Positions 7,731 to 18,283 are shown, counted from the stretch's first letter. The stretch: DNA of 64,000 nt from Gemmatimonadota bacterium (GCA_016704465.1 JADJAD010000010.1:306664-370663); one strand, 5' to 3'. Program-made: numbers and translations. Notes: generated by a model not told the origin, from the letters alone.

Positions 7731-10180
7731 ATGTCGAAGCGCCCCATTCCCGAGCTGCTGGCCCCCGCAGGCAGCCTCGACGCTGTACGTGCCGCGGTGG
7801 CCAACGGTGCCGACGCCGTCTACCTCGGCGCCGAGCGATTCAACGCTCGCGATGAGGGGGCGCAGCTCACGTTGGACGAGTTGGAGCGCGCCTGTCTCGT
7901 CGCGCATGCGGGGAACACCCGCGTCTACCTGACACTGAACACCCGCTCGGCGAGGCGATCGACCGCGGGGTCGATGCGGCGATCGTGCAGGACATCGGGC
8001 TCGTGCGGCTGATCCAGCGCGTGTATCCCGGGTTCGAGCTCCACGGCTCTACGCAGATGACGGTGCACGATGAGAGCGGAGCCCGACTCATGCGCGAGCT
8101 CGGAATCGGACGCGTCGTCCTGGCGCGCGAGAACACGCTGGACGACGTGCGCGCCATCCGCGCGGCCGTCCCGGACATGGGCCTCGAGACCTTCGTGCAC
8201 GGTGCGCTCTGCATCGCCTACTCCGGGCAGTGCTTCATGTCGGGGATGATCTCGGAGCGCAGTGCCAACCGCGGGTCGTGCGCCCAATCGTGCCGCAAGG
8301 ACTACGTCCTGTCGGACGCGGCCACGGGAGCCGAGCTCGATCGCGGCTACCTGATTTCGGCCAAGGACCTCGCGGCGCACGACCAGCTGGGCGACCTGGC
8401 TCGTATCGGGGTCGCGTGCCTCAAGGTCGAGGGGCGGAAGAAGAAGCCTGAGTACGTTGCGACCGTCACGCGCACGTATCGGGACTTCCTCGATCGGGTC
8501 GCCGCAGGCACCGAGGAGGTGCCAACCGCCGAGGACGTCCGTCCCCTGATCCAGATCTTCTCGCGCGGCTTCACGGCCGGCATGTTCACCGGGCGCGCTG
8601 GACGCGACTACATCACCAGAGAGCAGCCGGACAACCGCGGGCATGAGATCGGTGTCGTGCTGGGGCGCGACGGAACGGAGTTGATGATCGAGGTGAGCCA
8701 TGCCGTGGAGGTTGGCGACGGACTTGGCTTCGAGCCTCCCGCCGGCACGGCGGGCCGATCGACCGGGTTCGCGGTGCATCGGGTGCGCACGCTGAGCGAG
8801 CGGCCGGGAACCGTGCGGCAGGCCATCTCCACGCGCGAGCACGTGGTGGCCGGCTGGCGTGTGGTGCGCAGCGCAGAGGCGGCGCTGCTGGAGCGCGCCA
8901 GGGCCTCATTTGCCGCCCTCCCACTCCCGACCAAGGGGCGCAAGCAGCGACTCGACGTGCGCCTGTTCGGCAGTGCAGGGGGCCGCTCCAAGGCCATCAT
9001 GGAGTCTGGGGGAGTCGGTTGGAGTGTGTGCAGCGAGCTGGCGCTGGTTCCGGCCGCCCAGCGTCCCCTCGACCACGCGCGGTTGCGCGAGCAGCTCGGG
9101 CGGCTCGGTGAGACGCCGTTCGCGTTAGGCGCGCTCGACGTGTCGGGGCTGTCAGGCGGGCTGTTCCTCCCCGTCAGCGCACTCAATCACCTGCGGCAGT
9201 CGGCGGTCGACACGCTGATGGTGCGGCGCGACTGGGCACGATCGGCGGAACTGGCAGCGCGCAGCGCCGCGATACATGCGGCGATCGCGTTCCCGCTCGG
9301 GGAGGGATGTGCCCCGGTCGACCGCTGGGTGCTTGCCGCCGAAGTGTCGTCCCTCGACGACGCACGGACCGCAGCCGCGGCCGGTGCGACGGAGATCGTC
9401 GTCGACCCCTTCCTGCGGCACCCGATGCCGCCAGTCTCGCGTGTCGCGGCCCTCGCCGGCGAGCTGGCGGCAGCGGGTGTGTTGCTCCGGTTGCGCACCC
9501 CGACGATCGTGCGACCCGACGAGCGGCGCACGCTCGACAAGTGGCTCGCCTTGCAGCTCCCGGTCCTCACCGGGCACGCCGGCCTCGCCGTGGAGCTGGC
9601 GGCCACGGGCAGCAACGTGGCGGCAGATTACGCGGTCAACGTCTTCAACGCGCAGACCGCCGCAGAGTTCTTCCGACGCGGCGTGGCCCGCGTCGCGGCA
9701 TCGGTGGAGCTCACGGTCGACGAGATCGGTGCGCTGGTGTCGCCGTGGTCAGGTCGTGGATTCGAGGTCGTGGTGTACGGCCGCCCCGAAGGGATGACCC
9801 TCGAGCACTGCGTCCTCTCGGCCGCGTTCGACCGCGAGGTGACCACCTGTCGCGATCTGTGCGTGCAGAAGCATCCCACCGTCGAACTGACCGATCCCGC
9901 AGGCTACACCTTTCCCGTCGCCACCGACGCGGCGTGCCGCAATCGCCTCTTGCACTCACGGCCGATCGAGGGGTCGGAGTTCATGCCGCGGCTGTGGGCG
10001 GCGGGCATTCGCTCGTTCCGCCTCCTGTTCAATGTCCCGGGAGATCCCGTGGCGGCGATCGTCGGCGAGTATGCCCGCCTGCTGGAGGCGTTACACGCGG
10101 GGAGGGGGGCGCCCGACCTCGCGCTGCGTGCGCTGCTCGAGCAGCGGTTCACGCGCGGACACTTCGCGCGCGCGGTATAG
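7731..10180 (+). CDS. U32-family peptidase / RNA hydroxylase, RlhA-like (frameshifted)
   Basis: The N-terminal frame begins at ATG 7731 with PELLAPAGSLDAVRAAVANGADAVYLG, the start of U32 proteins. It shifts near 7941 and continues in another frame with DAAIVQDIGLV, ALCIAYSGQCFMSG, RSANRGSCAQSCRKDY and LISAKDLAAHD, then a long second half of the DUF3656 type. Total length is about 816 codons, as in the long U32 subgroup that includes E. coli RlhA, which hydroxylates C2501 of 23S rRNA. At the break several residues normally found after TLNT are also absent, so a small deletion may accompany the shift. Whether it acts as peptidase or hydroxylase cannot be told from sequence alone. Confidence 0.8.
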
Positions 10181-10211
10181 CGCGTCGCGGAGCGCGTTCA
10201 GTGTCGTCGCG

Positions 10212-11867
10212 TCAGGGGGCGCGTGTGGCGTCCAGTCGCAAGCGAACCTCGAAGAGCAGGATGGACGAGGTGTACGGCTTTTCCAGTACCGGGAGCCCCA
10301 ACATTTCGATGTCGCGCACGTCCTCGGAGTCGCCCGGGTAGCCGGACACGAACAGGAGGCGCACGCCTGGCCACTGCTCGGCAAGTTGCCGGGCGAACGT
10401 CGCGCCCCCCAGTCGCGGCATCACGATGTCGCTCACCACCAGGTCGACGCTGTTCGGGTGCTCAGTGAGTCGCGCCAGTGCGTCCTCTCCGTTCACGGCC
10501 TCCAACACATCGTAGCCGCCGCGTCGCAGCGCGCGCGTGGTCGACATCCTGACGTCTGCATCGTCCTCGACCACAAGGATCGTCTGCTGCGGGCTCCCCG
10601 CGGTGCTTCGGGCTGCGGCATGGCTCCCGACGTCACGCGCATCGTCCCGCTGCTCCGTTGGCGGGAGCCATACGCGAAACGCCGATCCTTCGTCCGGGTG
10701 GCTCGCGACATCGATCTCGCCGCCGTGCGCCAGCACGATGGCGTGGCAAGTGGCGAGGCCGAGGCCTGTGCCGCGACCCGGGTGCTTTGTCGTGAAGAAC
10801 GGCTCGAACGCCCGCGCCTTCACGTCGGCGCTCATGCCGAGTCCGCTGTCCTGCACCTCGAGCACAGCCCCCGCCGTCCCGTCGGCCGCCGTTCGTCCGG
10901 CCGCGAAGCCGCGCATCGTCCGCAGCTGCAACTCGCCCCCGCCAGGCATCGCGTCGCGTGCGTTCACCACCAGGTTGACGATCACCTGCTCCAGTTGCGC
11001 CGGGTCGGCGAGCAGCAACGGGAGTTCGCTGCCGAGTGAGATGCGCAGGGAGATCGTCTCGCCCAGCAACCGGCGAAGCATCGTGGCCAGCTGGCCGACG
11101 AGGCTGTTGAGGTCGACCACGCGAGGTCGGCTGACGTCGCGTCGCGAAAACGCGAGCAGCTGCCGCGTCAGTTCGGACGCTCGCGTGCCGGCGCGACGAA
11201 TCTCCAGCAAATCGGGTGTCACCCCGTGCTCGGCCGGAAGCGCCTCCTGGGCCATTTCGGCGCTGGTCAGGATCGACGTCAGCAGGTTGTTGAAGTCGTG
11301 GGCAATTCCGCCAGCGAGCCGGCCAATGCTCTGCATGCGATTGGCATGCCTGAGCCGCGCGTCGAACTCTGCCGTGTCCGACGGAAACGACGCCCCGATG
11401 GCCTCACTGTTCCCCTCCAGCAGGAAACCGGCGAGCCGCGACTCTCCGACGGCCCGGGCCTCGGTTTCGGCTGATACGTGCTCTGCGCCAGGCAACGTTC
11501 GTTCAACGGCACGAGCCATCCTGCTGCCGTCACCGTGGTCGTGCGCGCGAGCCCCCCCAACGTTCTCCGTGGCCCGCGAGAAGAGCAGGCCCAGCAGCGC
11601 CGTAGTCGCGGCCAGCGCCATGCCGAGCGCCACGGGGAGGGGCAGGAATCCGGACACTTGACCGGCGGGGACCATCGTCCAGCGCACGATCGCAAGGACA
11701 CCGTGAGCGAATCCCAACGTGTACAGCGCCAGTGTCAGCGACCGGCGCCACCGCGATGGCGCCACACCGCTCGCTCCGCGCGCAAACCGCAGCAACAGCC
11801 CCGCGAGGGGAACACCCGATGCGAGGACCAATCCCAAGACGAGCGTATCGAGCATCGAATCGGTCAT
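10212..11867 (-). CDS. membrane-anchored hybrid histidine kinase with receiver domain
   Basis: The 551-residue protein has three hydrophobic segments at the N-terminus (about 9-27, 44-62, 75-97). A HisKA domain follows with the phospho-accepting H190 in GGIAHDFNNLL, then a HATPase with NARDAMP (302-308), DSGLGM (340-345) and GTGLGL (366-371). A C-terminal receiver domain has E434/D435, the acceptor D480 (VVSDIVMP) and K530. It has no output domain and would pass phosphate to another protein or phosphorylate itself for tuning. ATG 11867 is preferred; an in-frame upstream start adds 24 basic residues. It is divergent from recQ and convergent with the U32 gene. The signal is unknown. Confidence 0.9.
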   Translation of the reverse strand: MTDSMLDTLVLGLVLASGVPLAGLLLRFARGASGVAPSRWRRSLTLALYTLGFAHGVLAIVRWTMVPAGQVSGFLPLPVALGMALAATTALLGLLFSRATENVGGARAHDHGDGSRMARAVERTLPGAEHVSAETEARAVGESRLAGFLLEGNSEAIGASFPSDTAEFDARLRHANRMQSIGRLAGGIAHDFNNLLTSILTSAEMAQEALPAEHGVTPDLLEIRRAGTRASELTRQLLAFSRRDVSRPRVVDLNSLVGQLATMLRRLLGETISLRISLGSELPLLLADPAQLEQVIVNLVVNARDAMPGGGELQLRTMRGFAAGRTAADGTAGAVLEVQDSGLGMSADVKARAFEPFFTTKHPGRGTGLGLATCHAIVLAHGGEIDVASHPDEGSAFRVWLPPTEQRDDARDVGSHAAARSTAGSPQQTILVVEDDADVRMSTTRALRRGGYDVLEAVNGEDALARLTEHPNSVDLVVSDIVMPRLGGATFARQLAEQWPGVRLLFVSGYPGDSEDVRDIEMLGLPVLEKPYTSSILLFEVRLRLDATRAP

Positions 11868-12004
11868 GTGTTCGAGGCCGCGCGGTGCGGCGACAGCGGC
11901 GCGCGTCCCGAGCGCACGCTGGAGCCTTCGGCGATGCAATGGAAAGGCATGATAGGCAGCGACGCGGATGAGGGTAAGGGGCGCTCCCCCTTGATGTTGA
12001 GGCC

Positions 12005-13742
12005 ATGGAACTGCCTCCAGTCCCTCCGCCCGAGATGTTGCATCGGTTTGGCGCCGCGTCGCTGAGGCCGGGCCAGCGGGCCGCCTACGAGGCGCTCGCA
12101 GCCAACCGCGACGTGCTGGTGATCCTCCCCACGGGGGGAGGCAAGTCGCTCTGCTACCAGCTTCCCGCCGCTTGTGGTGCCGCGCCTGCCGTCGTCGTGT
12201 CGCCCTTGGTCGCGCTCATGAAGGACCAAGTCGATGTGCTGCGACGGCGCGGCATCGCCGCCGCACAACTGTCGGGGGCGGTGAGCGCGGCAGACCGGGA
12301 ACGTGCATGGGCCGCGCTGGAGGGAGGGGCGCTCACGGTGCTGTACGTCGCCCCCGAAGCGCTCGTGGCGCCAGCAACTTTGCGGCGGCTCGCACGCGTG
12401 GGCCTGCGACTGCTCGCCATCGACGAGGCGCACTGCATCTCCGAATGGGGCGAGTCGTTCCGGCCATCGTACCTTCGCCTCGGCGACGTGCGGCGCGCGC
12501 TCTCGTCCCCGCCCACGATCGCGCTCACCGCGACGGCGACGCCACGCACCGCGCGCGACATCGTGGCCCGACTCGGCCTGTGCGATCCCGTCACCGTTGC
12601 GGGGGGATTCGACCGCGCCAACCTGCACCTCCACGTGCGTCCCGTCGCGTCCGACGCCGATCGCCACGCGCGACTGCTGGCGCTTGGCCGCGCCGCACCG
12701 GGCGCGACGATCGCGTACGCCAGCTCGCGTCGGGAGACCGAGCGGCTGGCAGGAGCGTTTCGCCGCATTGGCGTCGCCGCTTCCCCCTTCCACGCCGGCA
12801 TGTCCACCGACGAACGCGCGTTGCTGCAGGACAAATTTCAGGAGAATCGAATCCGCATCATTGTCGCCACGAATGCGTTCGGCATGGGCGTCGACAAGCC
12901 GGATGTTCGCCTCGTGTTGCACGCCGCCCCTCCGCGCACGCTCGAAGCGTATTATCAGGAGGCTGGGCGCGGCGGGCGTGACGGCGCGGTGGCTGATTGC
13001 GTGATGTTCCTCGGGCCGAACGACCTGGCCCGCGATCGAGCCCACATCGCGGCTGCACGAGTCACCCCCGCGCTGCTGACGCGACTCGTCGCACTGCTGT
13101 CCGCGCAGACGGCGCCGCGCCGCGCCGATCTCACCGAAGCCGCGGCAACCGCGCGTGGCCCACGCCCTCGCGGTCGAATCGCGCGACGTGTCGGCGGCGC
13201 TCCGGCTGCTGAGCGAGGAAGGGGCGCTCGCCCCATCCGCCGGAACCGGGGCGCTCCGGCTACTCGCCAGCGCGTCGCGCCTCGCGTCCGATCGCACGAT
13301 CACGCCGGATGATATTCGGGCCTTGCGGCAGCTGCTCGACCGTGCAGGGGCTGGTGAAGACGCCGATCAAGGCGCCGATCTATACGCCGATCCATCCGCC
13401 GGGGATGAGCGAACGTCGCCGCTGACTCTGCGTCAGGTCGCGCGGGTGGCACCGGACGGCGATGCGGCTCGATTCCTGAGGCGGCTCCAGGCCCAGCAGG
13501 TCGCCGTGTGGCAACCGCTCGCGCCGACGTTCGCCCTTCGCTGTGCCCCATCACCAACGACATGCGACGCCCTCGCAGCCCGCCACGCCAGCCGCCAGGC
13601 GCGTGACCTGTGGCGACATCACCAGGTTGTCCGCATGGTCACGCAGCCGCGTTGCCGCCGACTGGTCCTGCTTCGATATTTCGGAGATGTGGCGCCGGTG
13701 GGTTCCTGCGGCGCGTGTGACGTGTGCGGGATCGCCCGGTGA
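12005..13742 (+). CDS. recQ: RecQ-family ATP-dependent DNA helicase (frameshifted)
   Basis: RecQ unwinds DNA 3'-5' in recombination and fork repair. The first frame has Walker A LPTGGGKS (41-48), the box DEAHCISEWG (140-149), TATATP, and the helicase C motif with EAGRGGRDG. Near 13153 the frame shifts by one base (GCGCGTGG run). The second frame carries the rest, including the zinc site CRRLVLLRYFG and CGACDVC at the end. Total is about 578 residues, so the HRDC domain is short or missing. The break may be a sequencing error because both halves look intact. Confidence 0.88.
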
Positions 13743-13812
13743 CTCGACGGGTCCGCAGGCAGACTTGACTTCCACCTGGGCCGCGCCGCGCGCGGCCGCA
13801 GCTTCGGGGCAC

Positions 13813-15033
13813 ATGGACGACTCGCAGTACTTCAACGAGCAGCACCTGCAGGTGCGTGACATGGTGCGGGCGTTCGCCCGTGACGAGGTCGCGCCCGTGG
13901 CCGCACACTTCGACGCCATCTCCGAATTCCCGTGGGCGAACATCGCCAAGATGGCGGAGCTCGGCCTCCTGGGCGTTCCGTGGTCCGAGGAGCTCGGGGG
14001 CGCGGGGCTCGACCTCACGAGCTACATGATCGTGATCCATGAGCTGGCCAAGGTCGATGCCTCGCACGGCCTGACGGTCTCGGCCCACACCACGCTCGGC
14101 ACGTCGCCCATTGTCTACTTCGGGACGCCCGAGCAGCAGCAACGCTACGTGCCACTCCTGGCCAGCGGCCGCGTGATGGGGGGGTTCGGCCTGACCGAGG
14201 AATCTGCCGGGAGCGATGCCGGTGGAACGCAGACGACAGCGGTGCGGAACGGTGATCACTACCTGCTCAATGGCACCAAGCGGTTCATCACGCACGGCGG
14301 CGTTGGAGAGATCTTCGTCGTCACTGCCGTCACGGATCGCGACAAGGGGACGCGCGGCGGAATCTCGGCCTTCATCCTGACCAAGCAGAACGACGACCTC
14401 GCGCGCGCGGCGGAGCACAACATTGGACATGCGGACGAACTCACGCCCATGCCCGGCTTCACCTCCGGTCGCAAGGAGGACAAGCTCGGCTGGCGTGCCT
14501 CCGATACGCGCGAGCTGATCTTCCAGGATGTGCGCGTTCCCGTCGAGAACCGACTGGGGGTGGAGGGAGAGGGCTTCGCCAACTTCATGCGCACGCTCGA
14601 CGCCGGTCGCATCGGGATCGCCGCGCTCTCGCTCGGCATCGCCGAGGGCGCGTTCGAGGAGGCGCTGAAGTATTCCACCGTCCGCCGCCAGTTCGGCCAG
14701 GCGATCTCGTCGTTCCAGGGCATCTCGTTCCAACTCGCCGACATGGCGACTGAGATCGAGGCAGGCAAGCACCTGGTCTATCATGCCGCTGCGATGTTGC
14801 AGCGCGGCCAGAATGTGACCAAGGCCGCGGCGATGGCCAAGCTCTTCTGCTCCGAGGTCGCCATGCGGGCGACCATCAAGGCGATCCAGGTGCATGGCGG
14901 CTACGGCTACACGAAGGAGTACCCGGTGGAGCGCATGATGCGCGATGCCAAGATCTGCGAGATCGGAGAAGGGACGAGCGAGATCCAGCGACTCGTGATC
15001 GCCCGCGAACTGCTGAGGGACGTCACCGCGTGA
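13813..15033 (+). CDS. acyl-CoA dehydrogenase
   Basis: The 406-residue protein is of usual length for FAD-dependent acyl-CoA dehydrogenases. It shows FGLTEESAGSDAG (FAD/substrate strand), LNGTKRFITHGG, GRIGIAALSLGIAEGAF, RRQFGQAISSFQ, QVHGGYGYTKEYPVERMMRD and the C-terminal EGTSEIQR, the usual site of the catalytic Glu. An insert of about 25 residues around TPMPGFTSGRKEDKLGWR looks slightly long. ATG 13813 precedes DDSQYFNEQH, the normal family beginning. It acts in fatty-acid or branched-chain acyl-CoA oxidation; the chain specificity cannot be told. The stop overlaps the next gene's GTG start (GTGA). Confidence 0.92.
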   Translation: MDDSQYFNEQHLQVRDMVRAFARDEVAPVAAHFDAISEFPWANIAKMAELGLLGVPWSEELGGAGLDLTSYMIVIHELAKVDASHGLTVSAHTTLGTSPIVYFGTPEQQQRYVPLLASGRVMGGFGLTEESAGSDAGGTQTTAVRNGDHYLLNGTKRFITHGGVGEIFVVTAVTDRDKGTRGGISAFILTKQNDDLARAAEHNIGHADELTPMPGFTSGRKEDKLGWRASDTRELIFQDVRVPVENRLGVEGEGFANFMRTLDAGRIGIAALSLGIAEGAFEEALKYSTVRRQFGQAISSFQGISFQLADMATEIEAGKHLVYHAAAMLQRGQNVTKAAAMAKLFCSEVAMRATIKAIQVHGGYGYTKEYPVERMMRDAKICEIGEGTSEIQRLVIARELLRDVTA

Positions 15034-15575
15034 CGTTGTCCCGCCTCGCCTCACGTTTACGACTCCCGCTCGGCTTCGTGGTCGGGGCGCTGTACATCGC
15101 CTTCGCCCGTCCCAGCGACGCGACGCTGGCCGTGGGTGCGGGTGTGGCGCTGGCGGGCGTGCTCGTGCGCGCCTGGGCCGCGGGGCACATCATGAAGAAC
15201 GACAAGCTGGCCACGACCGGTCCATACGCGCACACGCGCAACCCGCTCTACTTCGGCAGTTTCCTCATCGCCTGCGGTTTCGCGATCGCGGCGCACTGGG
15301 CGCTCCTGATCTTCGTGTTCGTCTTCTGGCTGCTGATTTATGGTCCGACCATCGCGCGCGAACGGACGAAGATCATGGCCATGTTTCCCGACAGCTATCC
15401 TGAATTCGAACGCCAGGTCCCACCCTTCTTTCCCCGGTTCCTCCCGTGGCGCGGGGGAGGGGAGGGGGCGGCGTTCAGCCCGGCGTTGTACATGCGCCAT
15501 GGCGAATGGCGTGCCGCACTAGGATACCTTGGTACGATGACTTGGCTTGTGCTGCGTCTTCGGGGGGTGGTATGA
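15030..15575 (+). CDS. isoprenylcysteine carboxyl methyltransferase-family membrane protein
   Basis: The 181-residue protein has about four membrane segments and the signature of ICMT/PEMT-type methyltransferases: AAGHIMKNDKLATTGPYAHTRNPLYFGSF and a C-terminal half with YGPTIARERTKIMAMF. Bacterial members are thought to methylate small or lipid substrates; the substrate is unknown. It is translationally coupled to the acyl-CoA dehydrogenase by a GTGA overlap, suggesting a link with lipid metabolism by inference. Confidence 0.75.
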   Translation: MTLSRLASRLRLPLGFVVGALYIAFARPSDATLAVGAGVALAGVLVRAWAAGHIMKNDKLATTGPYAHTRNPLYFGSFLIACGFAIAAHWALLIFVFVFWLLIYGPTIARERTKIMAMFPDSYPEFERQVPPFFPRFLPWRGGGEGAAFSPALYMRHGEWRAALGYLGTMTWLVLRLRGVV

Positions 15576-15986
15576 GGCAGGGTGCGCACCAGCGCGCCCC
15601 GCATCGTGCGTCCGTCCGCATCGCAGTTGCTCTTGCTCGGATGGCGGCGCGACTCGCCGGCATCCGGTGGTTGAGGCCGAGACGGACGGGGCGCGTGTCG
15701 CTCCGTGTTGGCTCGGTCGGCGCTGTGGTATTCGTCTCGGGGGTGACTCTCCGGCATCGCACGACGCGTCGTATCGCTCACGTCTCCCTGCCGCCGCGTG
15801 CAGCGGCTCGGGTGGGGCGAGGAGCGACGGCGGCGTCGTGGTCGATCGCGAATTCTGACAGGCCACCTGAGGACTTTTCGTGGCGGGCGTCGGCCGTTGG
15901 CCGCAGCGCCGCTGCACCCACCCTTTCATTGGTCCGCTTCGCCGAATGCCTCGAGTCGCGAGGAGCCCGGCAGAGGGGGACACCTG
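15576..15986. other. 411-base gap without a gene
   Basis: No frame on either strand looks like protein. The end of this stretch (AGAGGGGGACACCTG) supplies the ribosome binding site of the ribonuclease gene. I find no convincing promoter boxes or hairpin. Confidence 0.4.
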
Positions 15987-17555
15987 ATGAAACGCGAGAT
16001 ACTTATCACGTCGACGTCGCGGGAGATCCGCGTCGCCATTATCGAGGACGACCAGCTCGTTGAGCTGCTGGTCGACCGTCCGGAAGCGCGTCGGATGGTC
16101 GGCGACATCTACCTGGGACGAGTCGAGGCGGTCCAGCCTGGCATTCAGGCGGCGTTCGTGGATATCGGAACGGAAAAGAGCGCGTTCCTGCACGCCTCCG
16201 ACCTCGTCGCTCCCGGCGATGCCGAGGAGGAGGAAGAGGACGAAGGCGACGGCGACGGCGAGGAAGCGGAGGAGGCGGAGCCGACCCAACGCCGCTCTCG
16301 CCGAGCGAACGCTGTCCCGATTCAGGATGTCATCAAGAAGGGTGACACCCTCATCGTGCAGGTGTCGAAGGAGCCGATCTCGACGAAGGGACCGCGGGTG
16401 ACCGCCCAGGTCTCCCTTGCCGGACGTTTTCTGGTCTTCATGCCTCACGCGACGCGCGTCGGCGTGAGCCGGAAGATCGGCGATCGCACCGAACGTGCGC
16501 GGCTACGCGAACAGGTCGAGGGCATCCTGCCCCCCAAGTCGGGCGGTGTGATCATTCGCACCGTCGGTGAGGACGCGACACCCGAGGCCTTTCAGCGTGA
16601 GCTCAACACCCTCATCGCCACGTGGAAGCGCGTCAAGAAGAAGACCACCTTCGTGCGCGCCCCCACGCAGCTGCACCGGGAAACCAGCCTCACCCGCGGG
16701 ATCATCCGCGACATCTTCAGCACCAAGGTCGAGTCGATCGAAGTCGATTCGAAGCAGGTCTTTAACGAGATCGTCGAGTACCTGAAGGGGATCGCGCCCG
16801 AGTTGATCGAGCGCGTCAAGCTCTACGAGGGCAATGTCCCGCTCTTCGACAAGGCCAGCATCGAGACCGAGATTCGCGACCTGTTCAAGCGCCGGTGCGA
16901 GCTGCCGTCGGGGGGATACCTGATCATCGAACCCACCGAGGCCCTCGTATCGGTGGATGTCAATTCGGGGCGATTCACCGGCAAGAAGGATCCGGAAAAG
17001 ACTATCCTGAAGACGAACCTCGAGGCGGCCCGCGAAGTCGCCCGTCAGATCCGCCTGCGCGACCTGGGGGGGATCATCGTCTGCGACTTCATCGACATGG
17101 AGACGAAGGGGAACCGCGACCGCGTGCTCCAGGAAGTCCGGACGCACCTCGGGCGCGACCGGGCGCGGACGAAGGCCTTCCCGGTGAGTGACCTGGGTCT
17201 CATCGAGATGACCAGGCAGCGGGTCCGCCAGAGTCACCTGCAGCAGATGACCGAGGCGTGCCCGACGTGCAGCGGCACCGGGCGTGTCTTCACGCCCGAG
17301 ACGATCGCGCGGCGCGTGGAACGCTCGGTGAAGCGCATGGCGGTGGAAGGGAAGCGGGAGCAGGTGATCGTGAAGCTGCACCCCGAGGTCGCCCTCTACG
17401 TGCTGGATCAGGAGAAGGACTACATTCGAAAGCTGGAGAAGGCCGCCGGATTCGCTCTGGAAATGCGCGACGATCCACTCCTCCGGCCCGACGAGTTCAA
17501 ACTCGTGGTCAAGGGGGCCGGACGGGACGTGACCCAGCAGTATTCGGTGGCCTGA
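15987..17555 (+). CDS. rng: ribonuclease E/G family endoribonuclease
   Basis: This 522-residue RNase G-type enzyme processes rRNA ends and decays mRNA in the cytoplasm. It begins MKREILITSTSREIRVAI and has an S1 domain (about 36-145) interrupted by an acidic insert (78-98, almost all Glu/Asp) and a basic stretch. The DNase I-like catalytic region has D324 (SVDVNSG) and the DFIDM motif (367-371), and the zinc-link cysteines C425/C428 lie in CPTCSGTG. There is no RNase E scaffold tail. ATG 15987 follows a GGGGG ribosome binding site. It sits directly upstream of rplU-rpmA, a common arrangement. Confidence 0.95.
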   Translation: MKREILITSTSREIRVAIIEDDQLVELLVDRPEARRMVGDIYLGRVEAVQPGIQAAFVDIGTEKSAFLHASDLVAPGDAEEEEEDEGDGDGEEAEEAEPTQRRSRRANAVPIQDVIKKGDTLIVQVSKEPISTKGPRVTAQVSLAGRFLVFMPHATRVGVSRKIGDRTERARLREQVEGILPPKSGGVIIRTVGEDATPEAFQRELNTLIATWKRVKKKTTFVRAPTQLHRETSLTRGIIRDIFSTKVESIEVDSKQVFNEIVEYLKGIAPELIERVKLYEGNVPLFDKASIETEIRDLFKRRCELPSGGYLIIEPTEALVSVDVNSGRFTGKKDPEKTILKTNLEAAREVARQIRLRDLGGIIVCDFIDMETKGNRDRVLQEVRTHLGRDRARTKAFPVSDLGLIEMTRQRVRQSHLQQMTEACPTCSGTGRVFTPETIARRVERSVKRMAVEGKREQVIVKLHPEVALYVLDQEKDYIRKLEKAAGFALEMRDDPLLRPDEFKLVVKGAGRDVTQQYSVA

Positions 17556-17611
17556 CGATTTCGCGGCCGAGTGCCCTCGCGGGTCACGAGCGCGTTGTCG
17601 GGCCGGATCTA

Positions 17612-17640
17612 TTGACCGAACCCTATGTGGCGACTAGCTT
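17612..17640 (+). promoter_or_regulatory. promoter of rplU-rpmA
   Basis: TTGACC at 17612-17617 and TAGCTT at 17635-17640 are spaced by 17 bases and lie 35 bases before the rplU ATG. The same arrangement occurs at six other transcription units of this window. This is an inference from sequence pattern only. Confidence 0.6.
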
Positions 17641-17674
17641 TTGAGGCTCGCATTCTTTTTTCCGCTTTGAGACC

Positions 17675-17992
17675 ATGACTTACGCCATTATCCGCACCGG
17701 CGGCAAGCAGTACCGGGTTCAGTCCGGGACGACGCTGCGCATCGCCACGCTCCCCGGCGACGCCGGTGCGTCCGTCGAATTCAACGAAGTGCTGCTCGGC
17801 TCCGATGGCACCACCGTGCGTACGGGAGTCCCGTACCTCAGCGGCGCGAAAGTGACCGCCGAGATCGTCAAGCATGGCCGCGGCGAGAAGATCGTCGTGT
17901 TCAAGTTCAAGCGCCGCAAGAACTACGCACGCAAGCAGGGACATCGGCAGAACTTCACCGAAGTCCGCATCAAAGACATCACGCTCGGCTGA
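17675..17992 (+). CDS. rplU: 50S ribosomal protein L21
   Basis: The 105-residue protein has normal L21 length. It begins MTYAIIRTGGKQYRV and contains VFKFKRRKNYARKQGHRQ, the conserved C-terminal L21 signature. It binds 23S rRNA in the large subunit. A promoter-like TTGACC/TAGCTT pair lies just upstream, and rpmA follows after 12 bases. Confidence 0.98.
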   Translation: MTYAIIRTGGKQYRVQSGTTLRIATLPGDAGASVEFNEVLLGSDGTTVRTGVPYLSGAKVTAEIVKHGRGEKIVVFKFKRRKNYARKQGHRQNFTEVRIKDITLG

Positions 17993-18004
17993 CGAGAGGA
18001 CCCC

Positions 18005-18283
18005 ATGGCTCACAAGAAAGGCGTCGGCTCGTCGCGCAACGGACGCGACAGCAACCCGAAGTATCGCGGCATCAAGAAATACGGCGGCGAGGCCGTGCGC
18101 GCCGGCAACATCATCGTGCGGCAGTGCGGCACGAAGATGCATCCCGGCACCAACGTCGGCCTCGGCACGGACTACACGATCTACGCCCTCGTCGACGGCG
18201 TCGTCCGGTTTCATCACAAGGACAAGAAGCGCCAGCAGGTGAGCGTGGATCCCTTCCCGGTCGAAGCTGCCCCGGCGGCGTAA
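18005..18283 (+). CDS. rpmA: 50S ribosomal protein L27
   Basis: The 92-residue L27 begins MAHKKGVGSSRNGRDSN and contains GGEAVRAGNIIVRQ and GTKMHPGTNVG. Its N-terminus reaches the peptidyl-transferase centre. No extra cleavable N-terminal leader is present, unlike Firmicutes L27. GAGAGGA lies 5 bases before the ATG. A strong hairpin ends the unit. Confidence 0.98.
   Translation: MAHKKGVGSSRNGRDSNPKYRGIKKYGGEAVRAGNIIVRQCGTKMHPGTNVGLGTDYTIYALVDGVVRFHHKDKKRQQVSVDPFPVEAAPAA

Noticed and set aside
11864..13303. Minus-strand frame of about 480 codons opposite recQ
   Set aside because: The plus strand encodes clear helicase motifs; the antisense product has no domain and an Arg/Ala/Gly composition typical of shadow frames.
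12005..13742. Programmed ribosomal frameshifting in recQ, nuoH or pepA
   Set aside because: No slippery heptamer with a downstream structure was seen, and breaks occur in unrelated genes at G/C runs, better explained by indel error.
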